Shown here in pieces: positions 8,885 through 18,011 of a stretch of 64,000 nt of DNA (positions are counted from its first letter, which is position 1; the number at the start of each line of letters is the position of its first letter). The notes beneath the pieces were generated by a model, which did no database searches, had not been told where the DNA came from, and was given only the letters and a program-made list of their open reading frames with translations. The DNA comes from Coraliomargarita algicola (lineage in GTDB: Bacteria > Verrucomicrobiota > Verrucomicrobiia > Opitutales > Coraliomargaritaceae): contig NZ_CP138858.1 in the NCBI RefSeq assembly GCF_033878955.1, positions 4,429,001 through 4,493,000 of the forward strand, written 5' to 3'. A program made the translations under genes and the position numbers.

Positions 8885-11016
8885 TTAGAGTGAATCGATT
8901 TTATTGAAATCGATGATTCTAATTTCTCCTGGCTGCAGGGTGATCGTGATCGTGTCTCCGAAGCTGTAGCTAGCATTGAGCCCATCGAGGCTTTGGGGCA
9001 TCGGCGATGAGAGCGCAAAGCTTGTTCGCTCGGAATTAGACCGAATTTTCTGTCGAGTACGATGCTATATGCCTGTGCTTTGTCTGCAGGGTTGTGGATG
9101 GATATATAGCCCTGCTCTGAGTTCCATGCGGTGAATCCATAGACTTCATCTTTTTTCGGATCGCCGCCATGCATGCGTGAGCGAGTGAAAGTGGGGAATG
9201 CCTTTTCGGCCCATTTTAGGCCTTCAGCGAGCACATCCCAATCGCTCTCGCTCAGTTCTTGTGTCTTGAGATACAATTCAATGAATCCTGTGCCACGCGA
9301 CATATTCATCAAGAGGTAGCTTTCGAATTCTTCTCTGCTCTCGCCGGTTTCTGTCTTTTTCGGCTCGTGATTGAAGAGTGCGTTCATTGGGTAGTGCGTA
9401 TTTTCTTTGACCCAAATGTCATGGTAGACACCGTCGCGGTAGACGAGTTGCTCCGTGCGTCCACTGCCACCAGCCGCATCGCCGGCATTGATCATCCAAA
9501 CCGCGTCCACATGCATCAGCCACCAAGGGCTGAGGTAAGCACCATTAGAAATAACGATATACACCTCTGGGTTGGCTTCGCTCATAGACTTGAAGGTCTT
9601 CATTAGGCGCTCGGTGCCGACAGTGAGGTAGTAGATTTTGAGCTCGTTATACTTGTTGTCATTCAAGCGCTCGTCGTCGGGACTCAAGCCCTCAGTGCCG
9701 AGTTGTGGCATAACGGGCACTCCGTGTTCGGCACCGTCGATGTCGAATTCACGTGTGCGAAGATTCCCGAAGGTGCCATCCAATTTGAAATACGAAAATC
9801 CCTGGTTTGTCAGTTCGACCAAGCGGTCTTCCAATTTGTCCATATACGGCGTATTGGCCAGTGACATCCAAGTCTTGAGAGCTCCCATCTTCGCTTTACG
9901 CATGGAAGGCACTGCGAAACGCGCACCAAAATTAGCTTGCGGGCTCAACCATATGCCGAGCTTAGACAGCACCTTTTCGGCCGCTGCGAAGCTGCTTTCA
10001 AAGGCAGGATCAAACTTCTTATTAACGGGCCAAACTTCTTGTGACCAGTCGGCACCTTTGGGTGAATCTTGCCAGCCATCGTCGATCACATACGCATCTA
10101 GTGGGGATACGCCGCGTTCCACGCAGAGCTCTTGATTCACCTTTTCTACGCTGGCGATGAAGTCGGGTCCGGTGACTGCCTTGTGGAAGTCAAACCAGCT
10201 GTTGTATTGAATCTGAAGACGGAGCGGACGAACGCGGATCGTTTCGATGTATTCGTAAAACGCGTCCGAATTGAAGGCGGGATCATCGCTAGCGCCCATC
10301 ACGGCTTTGTAGCTGGTGTAGCTCTTGTTCGGCGTAAGCTCATGACCATATTGGTAACCGCAGATGAGTTCCTGATCGACCACCATATTGTCAGCGGCTG
10401 GGAATTCAATGCCCCAGAAGGTGCCGGATTCTGTTGTAAACAGCGGTTGTCCCAATCCTGGGCGCCATCCCCTCATTTTAAGTTCACGGCTTTTCGAGGT
10501 GGTGATCTCTCGCATCGTATAGGGTTGATACGCATCGCTGGTGCTGATCGCTTCGACGTCGATCCGTTCCAGCGTAATTGCACGCTCACTGATGATCTTG
10601 ATCTGCTTTCGCATGAAGAAGTCATCCTGTGAAAGTTCATAGCGAACTTTAAGGTTCAGACCGTGGGCTTCGTTCTTCAGCAGGAACTCCAGGCTTTTTT
10701 GGCCCGCTTCGTCTTCTGATTGAACATCAAGGCAAATAAAATCACTGGTAGTCAGTATTTGATCAGTGCCTGTGGTATGAGTGCCTTCTGAGATGCGTAG
10801 TTGGAACTCGTCGCAACTAGTCGGCTGAATCACCTGTCCCGAGCGATGGTTTAAGATTTGAGAGGTTTTTAGATGATTATCGGCCAGTGAGAACTCTCGC
10901 CCGATGTACTCATTCGACAATAAATAGGGCTTTGCTTTCGGGGCTTCGGCCCAGGCACTATAGCTGATACTGAGGCTACTGAGAATGGCTGCAAGGTAAC
11001 TGACTCGTTTTTTCAT
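8885..11016 (-). pseudogene. Secreted GH36-like (clan GH-D) glycosidase with a C-terminal frameshift
   Basis: Starts with a signal peptide (MKKRVSYLAAILSSLSISYSAWA). The N-terminal sandwich (to about residue 280) is followed by a barrel with YVIDDGWQDSPKG and the presumed nucleophile strand YFKLDGTFG, both typical of clan GH-D alpha-galactosidase-like enzymes. The uninterrupted frame continues to 8782, but its last 80 residues are low-complexity Arg/Ser sequence. In the neighbouring frame the expected C-terminal strand domain is intact (SLDGLNASYSFGDTITITL, then GEIRIIDFNKIDSL, stop at 8885). Adding one base in the T4 run at 9046-9049 rejoins the frames. The substrate is uncertain, probably an alpha-galactoside or related sugar. 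Two TTACGTAA palindromes lie 175 and 260 bp upstream. Confidence 0.75.
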
Positions 11017-11190
11017 ATTCTGTATTGGGTCAATAAATGTGGTTCGATGTTACGTTTCAATTGCTGGGGAGCTCCAAGGTTTTGAGCGCCGACTATGTTC
11101 AAGGATTCGGAGAATCTACTGCCGTAGTTGAATTTGTGATATAAGATGCAAAATATGATAAAAACGATGATATAACCTGGAGTGATTTGT

Positions 11191-11198
11191 TTACGTAA
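11191..11198. promoter_or_regulatory. Candidate LacI-family operator, site A
   Basis: TTACGTAA in the context GTTTACGTAACCTACTTGT, 175 bp upstream of the minus-strand GH36-like gene. The central CG palindrome matches the general form of LacI-family operators. Confidence 0.55.
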
Positions 11199-11274
11199 CC
11201 TACTTGTGGAAGATTCGTTGTATTCTGTGGGGCGGGCTGTCCTTGTGTGTATACGTAGTGGATTGATCTGAAGA

Positions 11275-11282
11275 TTACGTAA
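11275..11282. promoter_or_regulatory. Candidate LacI-family operator, site B
   Basis: TTACGTAA in the context GATTACGTAACTACTTGT, 168 bp before the PEP-CTERM gene at 11450 and 84 bp from site A. The spacing would suit looping by a tetrameric or paired repressor (inference). Confidence 0.55.
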
Positions 11283-11449
11283 CTACTTGTCGTTTCCAAA
11301 TTGTTTTGACGGTAATGCCCGGCGGCATGTTTCTGGCTTCTTTGCATGTAGCAGGACATTCGTCTCGAACGGAAGTCTTGTGGTGTTGTGTGGCGCTCGG
11401 TGTCTGGGCGCAACGGCGCGCAATACGGAACTCTGAATCTGTTTACTTT

Positions 11450-12190
11450 ATGAAATTAAGCATCCTTATATTTAGCATAGCGTTCCTTCCGTTTACGGTT
11501 TTGTTGGCGGATCGTGTGGTTGCTTCATGGGACTTTTCACAGGTAGAGACTCCATTGGAGGACCTGGCTGGTGCGTATGACTTGTCAAACATGGGAGGTG
11601 TCACGTTTGATCGCTCGCAGGGGGCTCTTTTTAATGGAGGGCCCGTCGATCATTTGAGGGTTGATTACAGTGAAGCTCTGGAGCCGTGGTCGGTGAGAGA
11701 AGGTGAAACATGGCAGCTTGTATTGACTGGGTTGAAGGTCAATTCGACCGGAGGGTATCGTGCTATCTATAGTAGCCGCGATGATGCCGGAGAGGGCGCG
11801 GTGCTCTACATTAATAAAGGAGTCTTGATGTTCTGGGTTGGAGATGGCCATGGAGACTGGAATCGTCTGGAAGGGGGGAGTGTTTATCGCGGGCATACTT
11901 ATAATTTGATCGCTGGTTGGGATGGGCAAAGCATGTATTTGACGGTGGATGATGGTGCGACGAAACATACGACAAGTTTAGTTCCCGATGCGGTTGCCTT
12001 CAACTCTGGCCTCAAGGGGGTGAATTCTGCAATCTACTTCGGTGTGGGCGGGCATGGCGGAGGTGATAAATACCAATTTAGAGGGCATTTAAAGAGTGCG
12101 AAGATCGTCTACATCCCCGAGGCCTCGAATTTTGCTTTATTGTTGGGTCTTGCGAGTGTGGTCGTCGTTTTTGTTCGCCGACAAGCTTGA
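11450..12190 (+). CDS. PEP-CTERM protein with LamG/concanavalin-like domain
   Basis: 246 residues from ATG 11450 (KLSILIFSIAFLPFTVLLADR is the signal peptide); the frame from 11306 only adds non-secretory sequence. The body has LamG/Con A-like jelly-roll features: ASWDFSQ, FNGGPVDHLRVDY, IYFGVGG and FRGHLKSAKIVY. The C-terminus IPEASNFALLLGLASVVVVFVRRQA is a PEP-CTERM-type sorting tail with IPE in place of VPE. Probably an exported, exosortase-processed glycan-binding surface protein. It sits between the GH36-like enzyme and the LacI regulator, and the operator-like sites upstream suggest co-regulation with the glycan genes. Confidence 0.75.
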   Translation: MKLSILIFSIAFLPFTVLLADRVVASWDFSQVETPLEDLAGAYDLSNMGGVTFDRSQGALFNGGPVDHLRVDYSEALEPWSVREGETWQLVLTGLKVNSTGGYRAIYSSRDDAGEGAVLYINKGVLMFWVGDGHGDWNRLEGGSVYRGHTYNLIAGWDGQSMYLTVDDGATKHTTSLVPDAVAFNSGLKGVNSAIYFGVGGHGGGDKYQFRGHLKSAKIVYIPEASNFALLLGLASVVVVFVRRQA

Positions 12191-12286
12191 TTTATGAGTC
12201 GGCCCGCTTAGTTGAGTTTTATGTGGGGACAGTATCCGTTTTGAGGTTGTGATTTTTGCATTTCTACATCCCTATGATTGCTAAGA

Positions 12287-13372
12287 ATGAAAAAAGCGGG
12301 TAAAGTTTCTATGCGTGAAATAGCCGAGCGTATCGGCGTGTCCCGCATGACGGTTTCAAAGGCACTGCGTGGCTCTGCGGGTGTCTCGGAAAAGACCCGG
12401 CATCGCATCGAAGAGTTGGCTCAGGAGATGGGCTATGTGCCGGATCCGAATGTATCGATTGCGATGGCAGCTGTGGCGAAGACCAAGTTCACTACGGGGG
12501 AGCGACTTGCCTTTTTGACGACGCATGAGACTGAGCATGGATGGAAGCGTTTTTCACATATTCAGAGCTGTTTTGAGGGGGCGCAGCAGCGTGCCGCGAA
12601 ATTTGGTTTTGAGTTAGAGCCTTTTTGGGCACTGCAGCCTAGAGTGGATTTGGCGAAGATGCTGTATGCGCGTGGGATAAATGGTATTCTGATTGCGCCT
12701 ACGGGGGCGAATTTGCTCTCAAATGGTCGGCGATCGATCGATATGGATTGGAGTCAATTCAGTGTGGTTGCCTTGGATGAGCTCTTGGACGATCCGAAGG
12801 TGACTTTGGTGCGGCATAGCCATTTGGCAGCGATGTTTGAGTTGCTTTATCATTTAGAGCAACTTGGTTATGAGCGGATTGGTCTGTCCTTGAGTCGAAT
12901 TACGGAAACCAGGAACCGTCATCGATGGACTTCAGCTTATGTCTTGTGGTCCAAGTTTCGTAGTGGAGCTGGAGAGATTCCCATCTTCATGCATGATCAA
13001 TCGGATCCGGAAGCATTTGAACAGTGGGTTCAGCAGCATGAGGTTGATGTGGTGATTGGTCTGCCTACTGATTTTTCGATGCTGCAGCAGGCAGGTTTTC
13101 AATGCCCGGAGGAGATTGGTTTTGCGTTGCTGGATTGTCAGCAAGTGGCGGGTGTGGATATGGAATTGTCTGGGATTGATCAGAAAGCTGAATTTCTAGG
13201 AGTGACCGCGGTGGATACCTTGATCGGGGTGATGCATACCAGAACTACAGGTGTTCCGGAAAGTCCGGGACATTTGGTCTGTCAGGGCCATTGGGTGGAA
13301 GGACAGAGCACACGTAAAGTTGGAGCTCCACGGGGAGATCGAAGTCTTTACGAAATGCCATTGAAGTTGTGA
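12287..13372 (+). CDS. LacI-family transcriptional regulator
   Basis: 361 residues from ATG 12287. The N-terminal helix-turn-helix reads MREIAERIGVSRMTVSKALRG, followed by the hinge-preceding VSEKTRHRIEELAQEMGYVPDP, both canonical. The effector domain is periplasmic-binding-protein-like (ARGINGILIAPTG, then YERIGLSLSR, then CPEEIGFALLDCQ, then GIDQKAEFLGVTAVDTLIG). Likely a sugar-responsive repressor of the surrounding glycan genes. The candidate operators are the TTACGTAA palindromes at 11191, 11275, 13398, 29723, 32366 and 40951. It is followed by an operator-like site and then the MFS transporter operon. Ligand unknown. Confidence 0.9.
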   Translation: MKKAGKVSMREIAERIGVSRMTVSKALRGSAGVSEKTRHRIEELAQEMGYVPDPNVSIAMAAVAKTKFTTGERLAFLTTHETEHGWKRFSHIQSCFEGAQQRAAKFGFELEPFWALQPRVDLAKMLYARGINGILIAPTGANLLSNGRRSIDMDWSQFSVVALDELLDDPKVTLVRHSHLAAMFELLYHLEQLGYERIGLSLSRITETRNRHRWTSAYVLWSKFRSGAGEIPIFMHDQSDPEAFEQWVQQHEVDVVIGLPTDFSMLQQAGFQCPEEIGFALLDCQQVAGVDMELSGIDQKAEFLGVTAVDTLIGVMHTRTTGVPESPGHLVCQGHWVEGQSTRKVGAPRGDRSLYEMPLKL

Positions 13373-13397
13373 TTGTCTAAGGATGTGAACGTTTAGG

Positions 13398-13405
13398 TTG
13401 CGTAA
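13398..13405. promoter_or_regulatory. Candidate LacI-family operator, site C (TTGCGTAA variant)
   Basis: GGTTGCGTAAAC between the regulator gene and the MFS transporter, 106 bp before the transporter start. One base differs from the TTACGTAA core. TTGCG...CGCAA forms a wider inverted repeat to 13422. Confidence 0.4.
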
Positions 13406-13510
13406 ACATTCTTCGCAATCTTATGCGTTTGCCTGACTCGGCGCATAGGAGGATTGTCTTGGTAAACAAGAAATTCGTCCCTTTATCCTGGGGCGCCCGC
13501 TCAATCCTGC

Positions 13511-14950
13511 ATGGACAATTCCCCAGACAAACACGCAACTCCCAGCTCTGACAAAGTGCCCTTTTGGCGTAAAATGGCCTATGGGAGCGGTATGATGTCT
13601 TATGTCGTTATGGCACGCAGTTGTAATCAGTTTGCGAGTCCGATTTTTAACGATTGCATGGGGGTGGACCCACGTTTGTTGAGTTGGGTGTTAGGGGGTT
13701 CTCGTATTTGGGATGCGCTGACAGATCCATTCATGGGCAGTGTGACAGATAATACCCGCTCCAAGTGGGGCAGGCGTCGTCCATGGATTGCGTTAGGAGC
13801 TATGTTGAGTGGCATTACCTTTTCGGCGATTTGGCTTTTTCCTGCCGGGCTTTCGGAGATGGGGTATTTCTTTTGGTTTCTAATCACTTCATTGATCTTC
13901 TTTTTGGCTTTCACGGTCTTTTCGGTGCCATACATGGCGCTGGGGATGGAGATGAGCTCTGATTACAACGAGCGCACTTCGGTTATGGCCTACCGTACCG
14001 TGCTTAGTCAGGTTGGGGCTTTTGCCGTTTCGGGGATTTATTGGCTGATTACCTTGGATCGCTTTGAGAGTATGGCGGAGGGGATGCGTTATGCGGGCAT
14101 GATGGTCGGTGCTCTGATTATTGCCATGGGATTGATCCCAGCATTTTTTGCCCGTGAGCATGATTCGATCATTGAGCAGCAGCGGGGTAAAGTGGTCGCA
14201 AAAATTTCTTTGGCCAAGAGTTTTAAGGAGACCATACGAGAGGTGCCATTTTTGATCATTTGTGCCATTACCGTACTGATGTTGACTGGTTTAATGATGG
14301 TCGTGCAGCTGGGGTATTATGTAACGGTTTACCATATCTTTGGTGGGGAGAAGACGCCTTTTCTAGGGACGCTGATGGCGGTCGGAGGGATTAGTTCGCA
14401 AGTTTGCACCATGCTGGCAGTGCCGGTTCTCACCAAGATCTCACGTAATATTGGTAAGACTGGAACATTGTTGATAGCGATGGGCTTGTCGGTGATCGGT
14501 TCGGCTCTTAAGTGGGTATGTTTTACACCTGAGAACCCATGGTTGAGTGTGATTCCTGGCATCGTTATGTCCGGTGGCTTAGCGGCTACCTGGACTCTGA
14601 TAAATGCAATGATCCCCGATGTCGTCGATTTGGATGAATTAAAAACCGGTGAACGTCGTGAGGGTATGTATAGCGCAGTCAATAGCTGGGTGTTTAAGAT
14701 GGGGATGTCCGGAGCCTTAATTATTTCCGGTTATGTTCTGACCTGGTCTGGTTTTGATGTGGCACTCGGCTCAGAGCAGACGGCAGACGCCATTTTCTAT
14801 ATGCGACTTTTCTTCACTACGATACCTGTGGTGACGATCTCATTAGCGATGCTCTTGTTATTATTATATCCCTTAAAGGAGGGTCGTGTACGTGAAATTC
14901 AGGCGCAGTTAAAGGCGCGTCGCGAAAAAGAAGGGACTGTTGAAGCATGA
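13511..14950 (+). CDS. MFS sugar:cation symporter, GPH (MelB-like) family
   Basis: 479-residue inner-membrane transporter with about 12 hydrophobic segments. The GPH-type loop DALTDPFMGSVTDNTRSKWGRRRPWIALGA (contains the D-x-x-TD-x-x-MG and RxGRRRP motifs) and VPYMALGMEMSSDYNERTSVMAYR are diagnostic of MelB/XylP-type glycoside:cation symporters. It starts the plus-strand operon; its stop overlaps the GH110-like gene start (ATGA). Several operon enzymes lack signal peptides, so this porter probably brings in a galactose-containing, sulfated di- or oligosaccharide for cytoplasmic breakdown (inference). Operator-like site C lies just upstream. Confidence 0.9.
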   Translation: MDNSPDKHATPSSDKVPFWRKMAYGSGMMSYVVMARSCNQFASPIFNDCMGVDPRLLSWVLGGSRIWDALTDPFMGSVTDNTRSKWGRRRPWIALGAMLSGITFSAIWLFPAGLSEMGYFFWFLITSLIFFLAFTVFSVPYMALGMEMSSDYNERTSVMAYRTVLSQVGAFAVSGIYWLITLDRFESMAEGMRYAGMMVGALIIAMGLIPAFFAREHDSIIEQQRGKVVAKISLAKSFKETIREVPFLIICAITVLMLTGLMMVVQLGYYVTVYHIFGGEKTPFLGTLMAVGGISSQVCTMLAVPVLTKISRNIGKTGTLLIAMGLSVIGSALKWVCFTPENPWLSVIPGIVMSGGLAATWTLINAMIPDVVDLDELKTGERREGMYSAVNSWVFKMGMSGALIISGYVLTWSGFDVALGSEQTADAIFYMRLFFTTIPVVTISLAMLLLLLYPLKEGRVREIQAQLKARREKEGTVEA

Positions 14951-16587
14951 TACAACCACTGAAAAAACAAGAGGCTCTGAGTTTTCTTGAGCAAATGACC
15001 GCAGCGGTGGCGGCTTGTCGCGAAGGCCGCGCTCGTAAGATTGTGATACCCGCTGGCGTGCATCACATTCGTCCGGATTATTTGCCGGAACAATACTGCT
15101 ATATTTCGAATCACGATTCGGGTATGAAACGCATCTTTCTTAATCTAGAAGGTTTGGAGGGGATTGTTGTCGAAGGTAATGGTGCGGAGCTAATTTTTCA
15201 TGGTCGGGTGATTCCATTTTATTTAAAGAATGCCAAGAATATCGTCCTACGTGATTTGGCAATCGATTGGGATCGTCCTTACTTGAGCCAAGCTAAAATC
15301 ACTGGGGTTGGGCAAGGATCATTGGATCTACAATTTGATGCGAACTATCCCGTGGAGGTTAGTAATGAGCGCTTGGTGTTTACCGGGGATCGCTTTTTCT
15401 CTACAAAGATTGATAACCTTTTGGAGTTTGACGCGCAGACACGCGCACCCGCGGCGGGCGCACGCGATAATTTCGGTTTTCGGGATTGGAGTCGAGCGGA
15501 AGCTTTGGGCGTGGGGCATGTCCGGCTGTTTTCAAATTATCATCCGGAGAATGAGTTTCAGGTCGGCAATTGGGTCGTTATTAAGCACGAGCAGCGTTGG
15601 GCCCCAAGTGTCGTGCTAGTTGATTCTGAATCCATTACCCTGAATGCGGTCGATATCTATCATTCCGGTGGGATGGGGGTGATTGCGCAGACTTGTCGTG
15701 ATATTGATTTGCAGCAGGTGCGCGTGATGTGCCGGCCAAACTCAGACAGAGTATTTTCTGTTTTTGTCGATGCATTTCACTTTGTGGATTGTTCGGGCAA
15801 GGTGACGATTGAGGACTGCCTGATGGAAGGGCAGATGGATGATGCGGTCAATATACACGGAGCTTTCTTGCGCCCGGAACGGGTGAAGTCGGGCCATACA
15901 CTTCAACTGCGAATTATGCATTTTCAACAGTTCGGAGTGCAGAATTTAAAGGCCGGAGACGTCGCAGGATTCTTCGATGAACGTTCGCTTAGTTCGTTAT
16001 TTGAAGCTAAGGTTCTGAAGGCAGAGATGCTCAATCGTGAGTTTATCGAAGCCACTTTTAGTCGGTTACCAGAGGGTCTAAAATTGGAACATATGCTTGT
16101 GATGCGGGCAGAGCGGGATTTTGAGGTGTTGATTCAAAACTGTACCATGCGCGATAACCGATCACGCGGTGTGTTGTTTAATGCATATGGAGCTTGTCGA
16201 ATTTTGAATTGTTACTTCCGCACGCCTTGGCAGGCGGTCAGAGTGAGTGGAGCGGTCGATGGAAAATGGCATGAATCCGGTCCATCGGAGTTTGTCGAAG
16301 TCTCAGGTTGCACCTTTGAGCGCTGCGGTTATGCCACGGGGCGCCCAGTGATTGAAGTGACAGCTCATCGTCGTCCAAGAGAGGGGTCCCCCGCATATCA
16401 CGACAAGATCCGGGTGATTAATAATCGCTTTAACCTGGCACATTCTGATCTACTACAACTCGATAATGTGGGTTACTTTGAGTTTTATGATAATCAGTTG
16501 GAAGGGGCCACTCCGGCGCTTTTTCGAAAGGGGCCGAACGTGGAGTCTGGGCGCGTTGAATCGATACAGGAGTTAAGCCATGGATAG
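14947..16587 (+). CDS. Right-handed beta-helix protein, GH110-like alpha-1,3-galactosidase candidate (no signal peptide)
   Basis: 546 residues built of parallel beta-helix repeats (KNIVLRDLAIDW, CRDIDLQQVRVMC, SGKVTIEDCLMEGQ, EVLIQNCTMRDNRSRGVLF). The segment GQMDDAVNIHGAF carries the paired Asp and NIHG motif seen in GH110 alpha-1,3-galactosidases, a family also found in marine bacteria; this assignment is from memory of the motif. Unlike the paralogue at 19477 it has no signal peptide and should be cytoplasmic. Start overlaps the MFS stop by 4 bp, stop overlaps the sulfatase start by 8 bp, so the three are coupled. Alternative: another beta-helix glycosidase or lyase. Confidence 0.65.
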   Translation: MIQPLKKQEALSFLEQMTAAVAACREGRARKIVIPAGVHHIRPDYLPEQYCYISNHDSGMKRIFLNLEGLEGIVVEGNGAELIFHGRVIPFYLKNAKNIVLRDLAIDWDRPYLSQAKITGVGQGSLDLQFDANYPVEVSNERLVFTGDRFFSTKIDNLLEFDAQTRAPAAGARDNFGFRDWSRAEALGVGHVRLFSNYHPENEFQVGNWVVIKHEQRWAPSVVLVDSESITLNAVDIYHSGGMGVIAQTCRDIDLQQVRVMCRPNSDRVFSVFVDAFHFVDCSGKVTIEDCLMEGQMDDAVNIHGAFLRPERVKSGHTLQLRIMHFQQFGVQNLKAGDVAGFFDERSLSSLFEAKVLKAEMLNREFIEATFSRLPEGLKLEHMLVMRAERDFEVLIQNCTMRDNRSRGVLFNAYGACRILNCYFRTPWQAVRVSGAVDGKWHESGPSEFVEVSGCTFERCGYATGRPVIEVTAHRRPREGSPAYHDKIRVINNRFNLAHSDLLQLDNVGYFEFYDNQLEGATPALFRKGPNVESGRVESIQELSHG

Positions 16588-18004
16588 TAGGGGAATTAGA
16601 AGGCTATTGGGTCTATTCTTGCTGACAGTCGGACTGGAAGCGGGAGAGCCTATGCAGGCTCGTTACAATGTGGTGATCATGATGTCCGATGACCATGGAC
16701 GCGAGGCATTGGGCTGCTATGGAAACCCAGTGGTCCAAACTCCGAATCTGGACCGTCTGGCTGATGCAGGCATTCGTTTTGACAATGCTTTTTGCACCTC
16801 CGCTTCATGTGCGGCCAGTCGTTCGGCGGTATTGACTGGTTTACACAATCATGCAAATGGCACTTTTGGTCATACACACTCCTATCACCATTTCTCCAGC
16901 TATGAATCTGTTCAGAGTCTGCCAGCGATGCTAAGTGAGGCCGGGTATCGGACGGGACGTGTCGGTAAAAGGCACTATGCCCCCGAGTCCGTCTATCCGT
17001 TTGATTATGGTATGGAGGAACGAGAGTTTGACCGTGATGATGTCGCTGCTTCTGAATCGTGTCGGGAATTTATCGCTGAGGAGGGGCCATTCTTTTTATA
17101 CTGGTGCTCGTTTAATCCGCATCGCGATGGACGTATTGTGGCATCGAACCCGCATCAGCCGAACAGTTTCGGCAACCCCGAGAGCTCGTTTGCGGGCGAC
17201 CAAGAGTATGTATTCTCCGAGGAGGAAGTCATCGTTCCTAGCTTTTTGAGTGATACGCCGGAGGTGCGTGCGGAACTGGCCCAGTATTATCAGTCCATTG
17301 CACGTCTGGACCGCGGCATTGGCCGTTTGATTCAAATTCTCAAAGAAGAAGGTAAATACGACAATACCCTGATTATATACATGGCAGATAATGGGGCGGC
17401 ATTTCCCGGATCAAAGACGACTCTCTATGATGCGGGGATGCAACTAGCTTTGATCGTCAAGGCGCCCCTATCAAAGCGCCAGGGGGAGGTTTCAGAGGAG
17501 TTAATTAGCTGGGTTGATATCACACCGACGATCCTTGATTTGACCAATGCCACACCGCGTGATGTGAGCTTTCATGGGCAGTCTTTTTTGCCCTTATTGC
17601 AGGAGGCACCTGAGTCGCTGGGGCGCGATATGATTTATGCGTCGCACACTTTTCATGAGATTACAAATTATTACCCGATGCGGGTACTGCGCTCTCATCA
17701 GTATAAATTTATATGGAATGTGGCCTATCAATTGCCCTATCCCTTTGCTTCGGATCTGTGGGATTCGGCCTCATGGAAAGCTGTGCGTCGTGATCAGTCG
17801 GAGTATTTTGGTGCGCGGAAAGTGGCTGACTACAAACAGCGTGCACAGTTTGAACTCTATGACTTAGAGAACGACCCTGATGAGGTCGTGAATTTGGCAT
17901 CGCATCCCGAGTATGCCGAAATGGTCGAGTTCTATTCAAAGAAACTTAAAGAATTTCAAACGGAAACAATGGACCCCTGGGTGCATAAATGGGAGTATGA
18001 GTAA
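16580..18004 (+). CDS. S1 sulfatase (CAASR type), probably secreted
   Basis: 474 residues. An AGGAG ribosome site seven bases before ATG 16580 supports this start and its hydrophobic N-terminus (RRLLGLFLLTVGLEA). An in-frame ATG at 16652, preceded by GGGAG, would give a cytoplasmic form aligned with the paralogue at 23293. Metal site MSDDHG (36-40), formylglycine motif CAASR with Cys77, VGKRHYAPE, FNPHR and MADNGAAFPGSKTT are all present. An anaerobic-type maturase or FGE must convert Cys77; none is in the window. CAASR recalls subfamilies such as S1_8 (tentative). It is about two-thirds identical by eye to the 23293 sulfatase, including the end MDPWVHKWEYE. Substrate unknown. Confidence 0.88.
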   Translation: MDSRGIRRLLGLFLLTVGLEAGEPMQARYNVVIMMSDDHGREALGCYGNPVVQTPNLDRLADAGIRFDNAFCTSASCAASRSAVLTGLHNHANGTFGHTHSYHHFSSYESVQSLPAMLSEAGYRTGRVGKRHYAPESVYPFDYGMEEREFDRDDVAASESCREFIAEEGPFFLYWCSFNPHRDGRIVASNPHQPNSFGNPESSFAGDQEYVFSEEEVIVPSFLSDTPEVRAELAQYYQSIARLDRGIGRLIQILKEEGKYDNTLIIYMADNGAAFPGSKTTLYDAGMQLALIVKAPLSKRQGEVSEELISWVDITPTILDLTNATPRDVSFHGQSFLPLLQEAPESLGRDMIYASHTFHEITNYYPMRVLRSHQYKFIWNVAYQLPYPFASDLWDSASWKAVRRDQSEYFGARKVADYKQRAQFELYDLENDPDEVVNLASHPEYAEMVEFYSKKLKEFQTETMDPWVHKWEYE

Positions 18005-18011
18005 GATAGGT

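Larger units (their letters stand above)
11017..11449. promoter_or_regulatory. Divergent regulatory region between GH36-like and PEP-CTERM genes
   Basis: 433 bp between divergent starts (11016 minus, 11450 plus). Contains two TTACGTAA palindromes (11191-11198 and 11275-11282), both followed by CTACTTGT, plus related partial sites TTACGTTT near 11050 and TATACGTA near 11250. Presumably holds promoters for both genes and binding sites for the LacI-type regulator encoded 1 kb downstream. The ORF extension from 11306 lacks signal-peptide character and is rejected. Confidence 0.6.

Noticed and set aside
11306..11449. N-terminal extension of the 11450 PEP-CTERM gene
   Set aside because: The signal peptide begins at 11450; the extension runs through the divergent regulatory region.
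14947..16587. Beta-helix protein as pectate lyase or alginate epimerase
   Set aside because: The paired Asp in DDAVNIHG and the alpha-galactosidase context favour GH110; no lyase motif seen.
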